A DNA stretch of 64,000 nucleotides from assembly GCF_002878395.1 (NCBI RefSeq), contig NC_061119.1, positions 42,779,814 to 42,843,813 of the forward strand. The letters are read 5' to 3'. The notes under the pieces are model-generated. The model was not told where the DNA came from and ran no database searches. It worked only from the letters and a program-made list of their open reading frames with translations. A program made the translations under genes and the position numbers. Below, piece after piece: positions 49,440 through 59,280 of this stretch; position 1 is the first letter of the stretch, and each line of letters starts with the position of its first letter. The stretch comes from Capsicum annuum. Taxonomy: Eukaryota; Streptophyta; Magnoliopsida; Solanales; Solanaceae.

Positions 49440-51030
49440 TTGATATTTTTGGATATTTCACAAAAATCAAATGATTATCGAATGAGCCTGATGAACTCAA
49501 CTTAGGTATAGTGTGCACATGCAACTATATTTATGAAGGAAAGGAGAGGATGTTCAAATCTATCTAGGATCATAAGTTAATTCAACTCTTAATATGTCTC
49601 AATGGTGTTTATGCTCAAGCTAAGGGTAGCATACTGATGATGATTATATCAACAAACTTATTTTTGCCTACTCACCACTCCTTCAAGATGAGAACCCAAG
49701 AGATATCTTTGCGACTGCATAAGTATACACAAACCAACATCCTTCTTGGTGGCAAATAAGGAAAAAAATATTTCAAACTAAAGAAGCACCCCTCCATTAC
49801 CAGATGAGTAAATAATTACCTACAAAAGTCATATGAAGGAAATAAGAAGTTCAAAGGAAGATGAGTAAAGTACAATCCAAATATAACTTGTACATATTAC
49901 ACTAAACAAGGACATTTGGAGATAGACTGCTACAGACTTATAAACTAAGCTGAAGATTTTGAGTTTACAAGCTAGAAAGAGTTTCAAGGACAAGTGCAGG
50001 CTAATGCAACAACTAGGGTTAAGGAAAACCAAGATCGTACAACTAATGAACCCAATATTTACAAGCAACACTTCACCAAAGAATACTCTATGAAAAAATA
50101 AGAATGTTCAAGCAAATGCAGATGCAAATGAACCAGACATTATTATAAAAAAATCAATGCCAATGAAATAGTTGGTACAATTATTAAAAAATATTCAGGT
50201 TCTTAGTTTTTTGTCTATTACTCTAAACATCAACCATTGATTCAGAGGCCTCAGAACACATGTGTTTTGATGCTTCCTCCTTTTATTGTTTAATTGTATT
50301 TTTATTACTCTTTATATTAATCTTTCTACTTCCTTTAAAGTAAGTGTCACACGTACAGGAAGTGTATCTATTCTAGCCAGTCTTACTCTTAAGAATGTGC
50401 TTCATATCCTAGAGTTTAAACATACTCTACTCTTAATAAACAGGTTGTGTATACAACTTGATAGCCATCTTTTTTTCACTCCTAATCAATGTTTGTTGCT
50501 GGACTAGTCCTTGAGAAGGGTGGAAATTTTTATTGAAGTCGGGGATGGAATATATCTTCTACAACCAATATAATAACCTCCAAATAAAAGAAAAAGTCCT
50601 TACCAAATCCTGTTTAGGAGGAAACCTGATTTACGTTCGTTTAAGACCTTTGATTGTATGTTATTCTTTTACTATGAGTCAAGGAAGAGGGAAGTTTGAT
50701 GAAAGATCTAGGACTTGTGTATTGTTAGTATACTCTCCAGATCAAAAGAGAGATAAAATTTTGGATTTTCACTCTTAAAGAACGTTTGTTTCTAGAGATG
50801 TCCTCTTCCATGAAACTTACTTTTTTTGTTTTTTTGCAAATGATGCATCTTCTCCTCCTTCTTTATTTCCTCTTCACACTAATCTATCAAATTTGGAGGA
50901 TACTCTGATGCTCCAAAATCATTTCTTCACAATTCACACCTATACAATCACCTTCTAATTTTGGTTCCACTGAACCTTCGCCCAAATAGCTTTCTTACTT
51001 CACAAAGTCCTCGAGTCCCAGTTTATAAGT
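49440..51030 (+). pseudogene. Ty1/copia retrotransposon fragment (gag, protease start, integrase C-terminal part)
   Basis: Gag is readable near 49590-49680 (CLNGVYAQAKGSILMM), with a zinc knuckle near 49890-49935 whose second Cys has become Tyr (CTYYTKQGHLEIDC). The protease start near 50232 reads IDSEASEHMCFD, so the catalytic Asp-Ser-Gly is Asp-Ser-Glu. Then KVSVTRTGSVSILASLTLKN and FKHTLLLINRLCIQLDS follow (50340-50480). At 50685-50800 the frame resumes at the integrase-RT junction (RGKFDERSRTCVLLVYSPDQ and SRDVLFHETYF). The integrase core and all RT are missing. It ends close to the cysteine-rich peptide pseudogene. Confidence 0.8.
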
Positions 51031-51053
51031 TCTCTTCATCAATAGAGTAGTTG

Positions 51054-51251
51054 AAGATGTTTGAGACTCTTGGAATGGTTCGCAAGTGTTGTGATATTGC
51101 AAAAGGAAAAAAAAAATAGTCATGTAGTGCTACTCAGGTTGGTTCTTGCTCCAATTTTCGGTGTTTCCCATGGAAATCTTAACGATTCTTTTGGATTTGG
51201 TGTTTTGTATGAAAGGCTCTTGCTTTGGATATATGAGTATTAAGTACTCTT
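51054..51251 (+). pseudogene. truncated copy of the cysteine-rich peptide gene
   Basis: Matches 56098-56298 from AAGATGTTTGAGACTCTTGG onward, including the 3' untranslated part. It lacks the signal-peptide half. The first conserved Cys codon is CGC (Arg), an A-run has expanded and a TAG follows, and the region before ELC is lost. The break on the left coincides with the end of the copia fragment. A second homologous gene lies 5 kb downstream on the same strand, so this looks like a duplicate that later decayed. Confidence 0.85.
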
Positions 51252-51270
51252 TCTCTTTAAAAATGGAAAA

Positions 51271-52447
51271 GGCCTAAAATGCTGAAAATAATGCAAATAT
51301 ATCCTCTTTCCACCTTTGAGCTCTAAAATGCCCTTTTATCCATCTATTTGGCCCTATTTTATCCTTCTTCTTAACATATAAATAATTAAAATTTTAACTT
51401 AACACGTGGAAGTTTCTTATTGGTTGAATTTTTATTAATCAAAAATCAAAAAAAAAAAAAAATTAACCCAAATTACTAAAATCTACCCCATCCGTCGGAA
51501 CCCAAATCACTAAAAAATTATTGAGCTTGATATTTTCCCGGAAAAACATAAATAGCAGGAACAAAATATTATAACAGGGGAGAGCTGCTAGTTTCTTGCG
51601 TTGCCTATTGCTTTTCCTTTGACTACATAGTAAACATAAATTGACAGCGCTGAAGCATATGATATCACAAGTGTGCAAACATTATCAAACTTTCAAATAC
51701 ACGATGATCCCTCTACCAAAGTAAGAATCAGAATCCACATGATTATACGGATTTTAGTAACAACTAACATTCTAAGAATACAAGCAATGCCAAAAAATAA
51801 TTGATGTCGTTCGCATTGAGCTCAACCCCAGAGGCAAAAAGCATTTTCTTTAAGACAGAGTCTATGATCCAGTAAACCCACAATCAAAATCCAATAAAAG
51901 CTTATTGTTTGGTGGAATTTGATACTCCATTGCAGAACTCATATAAAAAACTGTTAACAAACTGGAGCTCTAAACAAACCTATGTCTTAGCATCAATGGT
52001 GAAGTATGCTTTAGAGCAAGCTTGGTATACTTTGTCACAGAAAGAGGTACATAAAACAGGGGGTCCAGCCTGCACACCAACACGTGGATCACAGATTGAA
52101 CATTCTAGCATTTTCCATAAGTGCAAGCACTCCTGGCTCGTTTCTCCAGTTGAAGCAAGCCTCCTAATGGATATCAAGCTCAATAATTTTTTTTTGTGAT
52201 TTGGGTTTTGACCGATGGGGTAGATTTTAGTGATTTGGGTTAATTTTTATTTTATTTTTTTTACTTTTGATTAATAAAAATTCAATCAATAAGAAACTGT
52301 CATGTGTAAAGTTAAAATTCTAACTATTTATCTGTTAAGAAGAAGGATAAAATAGGGCCAAATAGATGATAGAAGGGCATTTTAAAGTACAAAGGTGGAA
52401 GGAGGTATATTTACGCTATTTTCAATAGTTGAAGGGCATTTTAAGTC
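51271..52447. mobile_element. Pack-MULE-like element with ~265-280-bp terminal inverted repeats
   Basis: The left arm (51271-51534) is the reverse complement of the right arm (52170-52447). Both contain GGCCCTATTTTATCC or its complement and TCCACCTTTG, and they end in CCTAAAATGC/GCATTTTAAG. The left arm lacks about 11 bp near its tip. Long arms around unrelated host sequence are typical of Mutator-like elements. A 9-bp duplication was not found, so the superfamily is inferred. No transposase is present. Confidence 0.8.
51980..52183 (-). pseudogene. captured fragment of a folate-receptor-like plant gene
   Basis: A 67-codon minus-strand frame between the inverted repeats reads RRLASTGETSQECLHLWKML, then ECSICDPRVGVQAGPP and FCDKVYQACSKAYF. 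I recognise this as the conserved cysteine-rich core of the plant folate-receptor family (Arabidopsis At5g27830-like). The Cys pattern is intact and the frame is clean. It ends ...DAKT-TAG with GTTTGTTT after it. In the parent gene this is probably an exon end (CAG/GT), so the stop would be intronic or one base change. Flanking 51535-51979 would then be intron or other captured DNA. It is only a fragment and unlikely to make a working receptor. Confidence 0.72.
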
Positions 52448-52455
52448 ATTGAATG

Positions 52456-52767
52456 ATTTATTTTTCTTTTTAATTTATTTCAAAAAGAATGAGTTTTTTC
52501 TTTCTTTTAGGAACATTTTAGTTTCAACTTTTCATATGGTATGTTTAAAACTAATTTAGTACCACAAAATTTAAAAATCTTCTTTATTTTTTTAAAACTT
52601 TGTACCAAGTTAAACTAGTTGATAATTTTTTTTTAAATGAAGGGATTAATATTTATAGAGACCGTTAATTAGTATCCTGCCTATTCTCTCTGTTTATAGT
52701 TTAACCATCCTCTATCTTTACTCACCGAACCAATTGACCTGAATTTACATAAATCCACCAAGTAATG
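52456..52767. other. AT-rich spacer, nothing recognised
   Basis: No gene or repeat structure was identified; several T-runs occur. Confidence 0.6.
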
Positions 52768-53665
52768 TACTTTCTCCGTTCCAAATTTTCTAATTTGATG
52801 TAATATTTTATTTGTCCTTTTTTACTTATCAAAACAAGATAAAAAAAAATTTCATTATACCCTTAGAGATCGTTTGGTAGAGTGTATAAGAATAATATAA
52901 AATATGGTGTATTAGTAATGCTTGTATTAATAATGCTTGTGTTAGTTATACTTGTATTAGTTATGCTTGTATTTTTCTTATGCGGTGTTTGGTTCGATGT
53001 ATTAAAAAAAACATGAATTATATAATTTCTAAAAAAAAAAAAATTTTTTACATAACACCCTCAATATATATATTGGAAAGGGTGCGAAAAAATTTTTGAG
53101 GGGTAATAGGATCTTTAAGCATGTTAATGCATGCATTGGATTCATTGCATTACTAATGTCATGGATTTTGAGGTATTAGTAATACACACCTTAATACACA
53201 ATAGAGTGTATAACTAATGCTTGCATTAGTTATACATAGGATAAAAAGGTATACCAAACAAGGTACTACTAATACACATTAAACTAATGCATGCATTAAC
53301 ATTTCAATACACTCTACCAAACGACCAAACACTGCATAGAAATTATGTAATTCATGTTTTTTTAATACATCGAACCAAACACTGCATAAGAAAAATACAA
53401 GCATAACTAATCAAGCATAATTAACACAAGCATTATTAATACAAGCATTACTAATACACCATATTTTGCATTATTCTTATACACTCTACCAAACGACCCC
53501 TTAGTGTAATTGATTACTCCTTGTTATTAGTCATCCATCAATATTAGAATTAATAACAAGACATAATTAAAAGGGGTAAAATGATAAAGTTACATTACCA
53601 ATCATTATTTTCTTAATAATTTTGCCATCTCAATTTAAAATGGGTAAAATGGAACGGAGAAAATA
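52768..53665. mobile_element. Stowaway-like MITE interrupted by a hAT MITE
   Basis: Termini TACTTTCTCCGTTCCA (left) and TGGAACGGAGAAAATA (right) are inverted repeats bounded by TA, the Tc1/mariner Stowaway signature. The two halves (52768-52868 and 53499-53665) are separated by the hAT element. Confidence 0.75.
52869..53498. mobile_element. hAT-type MITE with long inverted arms
   Basis: Inverted ends TCGTTTGGTAGAGTGTATAA and complement, with arms of about 150 bp. The flanks CCTTAGAG (52861-52868) and CCTTAGTG (53499-53506) form an 8-bp duplication with one mismatch, the hAT length. A further copy of the terminal motif at about 53314-53334 (CTACCAAACGACC) indicates an internal partial element. 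No transposase. Confidence 0.82.
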
Positions 53666-54298
53666 TACTCTAATCAAGAAATTTTTAATTTTCATCACTC
53701 GAATTCGAGAACTTTGACTAAAGGGCGAAGTTGCATCATTTTATAACAGTAACACAGGTTGGACTTGGATACTAGTTATGGGTATGAAATTATACAAAAC
53801 TCAATCTACTCAAATCAGATAGTACAGCAGTGTTACGTATGGCAAAGTAATTAGAAGGACATTTCGGTCATTTCATATTTTCAATCAGTTAACTAGAATC
53901 TGTTAGAAGTTGTGACAGTCAATTGCTGGATTAGCGGATGGCTTAGCATACAAATGCCTTCTTGTCATTTGTTATTATTATTATTTTTTTGGGGAGAAAA
54001 AAACACTTATTTTAAACCATTTTTTTTAAAAAAGCATTTATTGTATGATGGATGTGGATTAAGAACCAGGAGGGTATGGGTCCAAATCTTAGTAAAGATA
54101 AATAATTGGGTGATTTTTTCTCATGTATCGTCTTGATGAGTAGATAGTTATCTTATATGTGTTGCTGAATAAGGGAGTTTAGAGGAATCTTATAGAATTA
54201 ATTACGGCATTAACAAGTTAATGTGAACACTACTATTTTAAAAGAAATGAAAGGAGCATAGTCTTTAAATAGAGTTCCATTTGATTCTTTTTTGACAA
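53666..54298. other. spacer without recognised gene
   Basis: AT-rich with homopolymer runs near 53970-54035. The frame at 53912-54136 has no domain or codon pattern that supports it. Confidence 0.6.
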
Positions 54299-55384
54299 AA
54301 TTCATACGCAGCCTCCTTAAGTACGCATCATTTTTTACTTAGGCACCTCAAGTGGATATTGTTTCATTTTAGCACCTCAAATAAGTATAAAGTGTGTCAC
54401 TTTGACACTTTTTGCTGAATCAGCAAATTTATATTGTGTGCGTGTATTACACACGCCTGATAATGTGGAAAGTGACAAATAATATGCCGACACATGTCAT
54501 TTTTTTAAAAAATAATTTTTAAATCATTAATTAAATTTTTTTCAAAAAAAAATCAATAATCACCCCTTTCCCCAATAATTAATTTTAAATAAAAAATACT
54601 CAAATAATTTATAAATAATTAATTTTAATAAAAAGTACCCCCTTCCCCTAACCTACCCACCCCACCAACTTTCTTCTTCTTCAAACATCCCACCCACACA
54701 CCCACCAACCACCCCTACCCCCACCCCACACACCCCATCAGTCCACCCCACCAGTCCACCTATCCCACCGCCCCTCCCACCCAACCTACCCACCCACCCG
54801 TCACCCCACCAGTCAATTTTTAATTTTTTTTAATTGATTTTATTTTATTTTAATTTTTCTTCACGGATTTAGCTTTATTTTTTAATTTCTTTCATCAATT
54901 TTGCTTCAATTTTTAATTTTCCTTCACTGATTTTTCTTGGTTTTTATGCTTCGATTTTAATCTTTTTTTTATTTTATTTGAATTCAATTTTTCTTCACTG
55001 ATTTAGCTTTATTTCTTAAGCATTCTTATTTCTTGATTTAATCATTCTTGTTTTTTTATTTCTTCTTTCATAAAAGACGTAAGATTCTTGATTTGACCAT
55101 TTTAGCATAAGGATGTGTTAAAGAAAAAAAATTGTGTTATGTTAATGGATTGAAGAAAGAAGAAGAAAAGAGAAGAAAAATAAAAATTACAAAAATACCA
55201 CCCAAACGCGCCTTCAATGCATGTGTCACACGCACCTTGTCAACTCAGCAAAAAGTGTCAAAGTGACACACTTGAAGGCCACTTGAGGTGTCAAAATGGA
55301 ACAATGTCCATTTAAGATGCCTAAGTGAAAGATGGTGCGTACTTGAGGGACCTGCGTACTTGAGGGACCTGGGTATGTATTCAG
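54299..55384. mobile_element. non-autonomous element with ~200-bp terminal inverted repeats and C-rich core
   Basis: The left arm (54299-54480) is inverted at 55205-55384: the pairs GTGTCACTTTGACACTTTTT and TTAGGCACCTCAAGTGGA occur with their complements. The right arm carries a tandem duplication of GCGTACTTGAGGGACCT (about 55336-55369). The interior is AT-rich except for 54640-54815. No transposase and no clear target duplication; a Mutator-like MITE is likely. Confidence 0.75.
54655..54812. repeat. C-rich (CCACC/CCCACC) low-complexity tract, G-quadruplex prone on the minus strand
   Basis: About 160 bp of CCCACCCCA-type sequence. The minus strand at about 54763-54800 has closely spaced GGG runs (GGGTGGGTAGG, GGGTGGGAGGGG). 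Confidence 0.8.
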
Positions 55385-55960
55385 CCTTCTCTTTTCGTCT
55401 CAATCCAAACTCTCCATAGAGATGGTCCACTATTCACGTACAGGGTTGAGGATTTGAATTTAGAGGCTTTCAGTCAGTTAATCCAACTGATTAACAAAAG
55501 TACAAAAAGAAATTAGAAGGAAAACTAATACCACTCTAAACAAAATTATGTGTATATGTAGTAGGTGCGGAGCCAGCTTGTGATCTGGAGTTTTCGATGA
55601 AATATTATATAAACTCTTTTCGACTAGTTATTCATGCGTTTAGTTCTTTTGATTTTGAACCTTTTAACATTTGTTACTGTGTGTAGGACCTATTTTCTAT
55701 GAACATAAGAAGTTATCGAAACGTGTGGGGCGGACTTATTAGTTGTATTATACACTTACATCTAGAAGCTCACGTTACACTTTTCTAAGTAGAGGAGAGG
55801 AAAACAGCCAACCATTCTAGATTTAAAAACGACCTTTAATTTATCTATTGTACGTTGCTTCATTAATAATTTTCATTTATTTATATATGTCTTCTTCTGT
55901 TTTTATAATCATTACCATATAATAGGTTGTGTTTCCCAAAGTCTGAAACAAGAAAAATAA
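55385..55960 (+). promoter_or_regulatory. upstream region of the cysteine-rich peptide gene
   Basis: No repeat or other gene was recognised. A TATA-like TTATATATG lies at 55881-55889, about 80 nt before the ATG, a plausible core promoter distance for a short 5' leader. Regulation cannot be read from sequence alone. Confidence 0.4.
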
Positions 55961-55981
55961 ATGCAACATGTCATCAATTAA
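55961..55981 (+). promoter_or_regulatory. short upstream ORF overlapping the start of the peptide gene
   Basis: ATGCAACATGTCATCAATTAA is a six-codon ORF whose ATG is 7 nt before the gene's ATG, in another frame. If it lies in the mRNA, it could lower translation of the main ORF. Confidence 0.45.
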
Positions 55982-56237
55982 GGTTTATTTGCTCTTCCTA
56001 ACTCTTATGGTAATCAATTTTTCATTCCAAGAAGAATCAATATTTGGATTTGCAGATGAAACAGGAGCAATTTCTGTACTACAACAACGTAGTAATAAGA
56101 TGTTTGAGACTCTTGGAATGGTTTGCAAGTGTTGTGATGGTGCAGATTTTGTACAACGAATAAAGCAAGAATTGTGTAGTGCTACTTGGGATGGTACTTG
56201 CTCCAATCTTCAGTGTTTTCCATGGAAATTCCAATGA
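55968..56237 (+). CDS. small secreted cysteine-rich peptide
   Basis: 89 codons, uninterrupted. Residues 1-29 look like a signal peptide: Lys5, hydrophobic core VYLLFLTLMVINF at 6-18, and a likely cleavage after FGFA at 29. The mature peptide has a helical-looking acidic stretch (30-52) and six cysteines at 53, 55, 56, 70, 78 and 83 (C-x-C-C-x13-C-x7-C-x4-C), ending CFPWKFQ. Six cysteines could form three disulfides, as in plant secreted signalling or defence peptides; the family was not identified and the function is unknown. The decayed copy at 51054-51251 shows that the locus was duplicated. The ATG at 55968 gives the signal peptide; an earlier ATG at 55961 is out of frame. No intron is needed. 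Confidence 0.7.
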   Translation: MSSIKVYLLFLTLMVINFSFQEESIFGFADETGAISVLQQRSNKMFETLGMVCKCCDGADFVQRIKQELCSATWDGTCSNLQCFPWKFQ

Positions 56238-56540
56238 TTCTTTTGGCTTTCGATGAGTGTATGATAAGATTTTGCTTGGTAAATATAAGTACTGTTCACA
56301 AAGATCATTCAGTAGACAACCTGTCTATCCTTTTACATATTCATTTTTTTTTTTCAATTTTGGCCTGATTTGACTGGACTTACAGCTTATAAGCATACTA
56401 CATAAGTTATGAGGTACAAATCCTAATTTATAATTTTAAGCTTATTTTTATTATTTTAACTTAAAACTGAATGCTTAAAAAACTCTTTTATTTTCCTCAA
56501 ACATGATAAAAGTACTTAAAACTATTGTAACTTGAAAGTA
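56238..56540. other. 3' flank of the peptide gene, nothing further recognised
   Basis: The first 60 bp are still similar to the copy at 51190-51251, so they are probably the 3' untranslated region. The remainder is AT-rich. Confidence 0.5.
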
Positions 56541-56755
56541 AGCTTGTCAAACGGGTCGGGTTGACCCGGCTCGACCCACCCGGCCCGGCCCACTAAGCAA
56601 ACTCAGTCTGGTTTGACCCGGCTCGGCCAGCCCATGGGCTGTAGGGTATCGAGTCCCGGGCTGGGTTAATTTTTTTGGACCCAGTTAATCCGGTCCGGAC
56701 CAAAATCGGTCCAGGGCCATCGGTTAACCGACCCGGCCCGATTAAGTTTTAAAAA
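56541..56755. repeat. GC-rich CCCGGCCCG-type dispersed repeat
   Basis: An isolated GC-rich block with many CCCGGCCCG, GACCCGGCTCG and GGTTAACCGACC words in AT-rich surroundings. It resembles ends of plant hAT-like non-autonomous repeats; without a second end the class is open. Confidence 0.55.
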
Positions 56756-56764
56756 AAAAATGGA

Positions 56765-57063
56765 TTTTTTAATTTATATATTATATAAATTAGTATATAA
56801 CTATATATATAGTGTGTGTATATATTGTAGTATATTTTATTTAAAGTAGTACGTATATATTGAATGGTACATATAAATGTGTGTATATTTTCTAAAGTAG
56901 TATATATATTTAACGTATACATGTGTATATATTTTATAAATTAGTATATAACTATATACATATAGTGTGTGTATATATTATAGTATATTTTATTTAAAGT
57001 AGTATGTATATATTGAATGGTACGTATATATGTGTGTATATTTTCTAAAGTAGTATATATTTA
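56765..57063. repeat. AT-rich tandem duplication, unit ~155 bp
   Basis: Two copies of a (TA/TG)-rich unit: both contain AAATTAGTATATAACTATAT, then GTGTGTGTATATATT and TATTGAATGGTAC. Copies begin near 56780 and 56935. Confidence 0.8.
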
Positions 57064-57066
57064 ACG

Positions 57067-57540
57067 CACTACAACATAATGCATATATAGTTACAAAATA
57101 TGTTATATTTAAATATGAAAAAGTCTGTGGCTAAATACTTTAGCCACAAATTTTCTTTCCGTAGCATTCGTGGCAAGAACTGACGTAATTAAAAATCAGC
57201 TACAGCTTTTACATGATCTGTGACTAAGGACTAATACTTACAGCTATAAATTTATTATGTTTGTAGTTGTTATAGTAAAAAATTTCTTGCTACGAAATGT
57301 ATACTTATAGTAAATAATTTTATTTTTTTGCTACGACAAATAAAATCTATAGCAGTTTTTATATTGTAGTCACAATATACTCTATTGCGGCAAAAGACTA
57401 GATTTGTTTGCTACTAAACGAAGTGGCTATTTTATGTTTGAGACTCCTAATAGAACTATTTTCATTTAGCAATGAGTTAGGAAATTTGTAGCTAACAACT
57501 AAAGAATTTGCCACAAATATTTTTTTACATGGCTAAGAAT
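57067..57540 (+). mobile_element. CACTA (En/Spm)-like terminus with subterminal repeats
   Basis: Begins CACTACAAC, the terminal signature of CACTA elements. It is followed by recurrent subterminal words in both orientations (GTGGCTAAA, TTAGCCACAAA, TTGCTACGA, GCTACGACA). A matching 3' end and transposase were not recognised, so it is a fragment or a non-autonomous end. Confidence 0.6.
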
Positions 57541-57856
57541 TCATTATTTTTATCATGAAATACATAAATTATAATTATTCTTTTAATTTAGTATGAAAAG
57601 TAAAAATGTATAATCATATTTTTGGTAAAATATATGTAGCTAAATTACAAAAATTCATTGCCATAAATGAAAGAATACTGTCATAAGCATTATTAATCAC
57701 AAAAATTTATATAATGAAACTAAAATAAAATAAACTAAATTTCAATATAATTTCCAACAATTTCATTACTACAAATTAAAGAATATTTCACTAGCTTTCT
57801 AACATATATATAATTTTATTTTATAATTTTGAGAATTGTCACGATATACAATACTT
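57541..57856. other. AT-rich sequence, nothing recognised
   Basis: It may belong to the interior of the CACTA-like element; there is no supporting motif. Confidence 0.5.
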
Positions 57857-57987
57857 TTAAGACAACATATTATTTGAATCCAAAGCAGCATAGGCTTCCT
57901 CTCTCTCCTTCAACGATCTTGAACTGTACTTAATTTGATCAATATTCATCCCAAGTTGTTGTTTATATGTTCTTTTTTCAAATATGC
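57857..57987 (-). pseudogene. possible terminal exon fragment on the minus strand
   Basis: After ATTGATAG (an AG acceptor-like end) the minus strand has an open stretch with RTYKQQLGMNIDQIKYSSRS and KEREEAYAALDSNN before a TAA. Its amino-acid make-up is more protein-like than that of its AT-rich surroundings. The family is not recognised; it could be captured sequence in the CACTA-like element or chance. Confidence 0.3.
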
Positions 57988-58394
57988 CTATCAATAATTG
58001 CAAAATATATTATCACCAAGAAAATCAATAACAAATGATTATATAAATAATTGTGTGTATATATAGAATTTCAAATGAAAAAAATATGTCTTAGATAATT
58101 CTTCTATTAAAATTTTTAACAAATAAAACCACAAAAGTGCAACGCAACTAAAGAAGTAAACAAACTTGTATACTTTATGAACTTCTTAAAACCGATAATC
58201 ATATATATCTACTTTCAGGAGAAAATTGAAGAAAAGGTGTCTTTTAAGTCTTGAATGAAGGATTGGTGACATTGACCAATTTAAAGGGTCAAACATAATT
58301 AAAAAACTTGATTAGATAAATTGTGGACTTGATTAATATTTTCTAAACTTTTTAATCTTTTCAAAAATACAAATTAACGCACACCCACAAAACT

Positions 58395-58480
58395 TTCCTC
58401 CCTCTGCAAATCAATCTCTTTCTCTCTTCTCTCTTTCTCTCGATAGTTTCTCTCTCTAACTTCTCTCAACCAACAACTTT
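58395..58480. repeat. pyrimidine-rich (CT/TTCTC) microsatellite
   Basis: Runs of TCTCTTTCTCTC and TTCTCTCTTTCTCTC. Such tracts occur in plant 5' leaders, and an ORF of 100 codons follows (58503-58805), but that ORF's hydrophobic C-terminal half is T-run translation and I do not support it. Confidence 0.7.
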
Positions 58481-58829
58481 TCAAATTTCTCCCTTCAATC
58501 TTGTGCAACTTCAACCACTGGCAACAAATAGTTTTGAGTTCTTGCCCGTTCCTTTTTTACTTTCAACCGTCAGTCGACGTGACAACATTCTCCGGCGACA
58601 ACAACTTCTAGTTCTTCATCATTTCTTTTCGATTTTCACAAGTAAAAAATTAGGGCTTTTAAGTTATGACGAAAATGAGGAACTTGATTTGTTGGTGTTT
58701 GTTATTTTTTTTTATGTTTTTTGTTATTTTTTTAATGTTTGTTATTTTTTAGTTGAATTTCTCATCTTGATATATCTGCTACTGCTGTTTTTTAATAATG
58801 GATAAAATATGTAACGTGAATTCAACAAA

Positions 58830-59280
58830 TGAGTATTGGTTGTAACATATATGACTAATCTATTGCACATATTAGTAATCTGTTGCAACATATATGACTA
58901 ATATGTTGCGCAAATTAGTAATCTGTTGCAACATATATGACTAATCTATTGCACAGATTAGTAATATGTTGCAACATATATGGCTAATCTGTTGCAACAT
59001 ATATGACTAATCTGTTGCAACAAATGAGTAATCTGTTGCAACATATATGACTAATCTGTTGCAACATATATGACTAATTTGTTGCAACAAATGAGTAATC
59101 TGTTGCAACATATATGACTAATCTGTTGCAACAGATTACTCATCTGTTGGATTCATTTTATAGTGTTGTAATATGAATCCAACATATGGGTCATCTGCTG
59201 CGACAGATTAGTCATATATTGCAACAGATTACTCATTTGTTACAATAGATGACTCATATGTTGGATTCATGTTGCAGGTT
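58830..59280. repeat. ~22-bp tandem array with palindromic core TGTTGCAACA
   Basis: About 20 copies of ACTAATCTGTTGCAACATAT and variants at 22-bp spacing. The 10-bp core is its own reverse complement. Further scattered copies lie at 59585-59680, 59810-59880, 61730-61930, 62505-62800 and 63895-64000. Confidence 0.9.

Noticed and set aside
58503..58805. 100-codon ORF after a CT-rich tract, resembling a gene start
   Set aside because: The C-terminal half is T-run translation (Phe/Leu/Tyr), there is no recognisable domain, and the satellite array begins directly after it.
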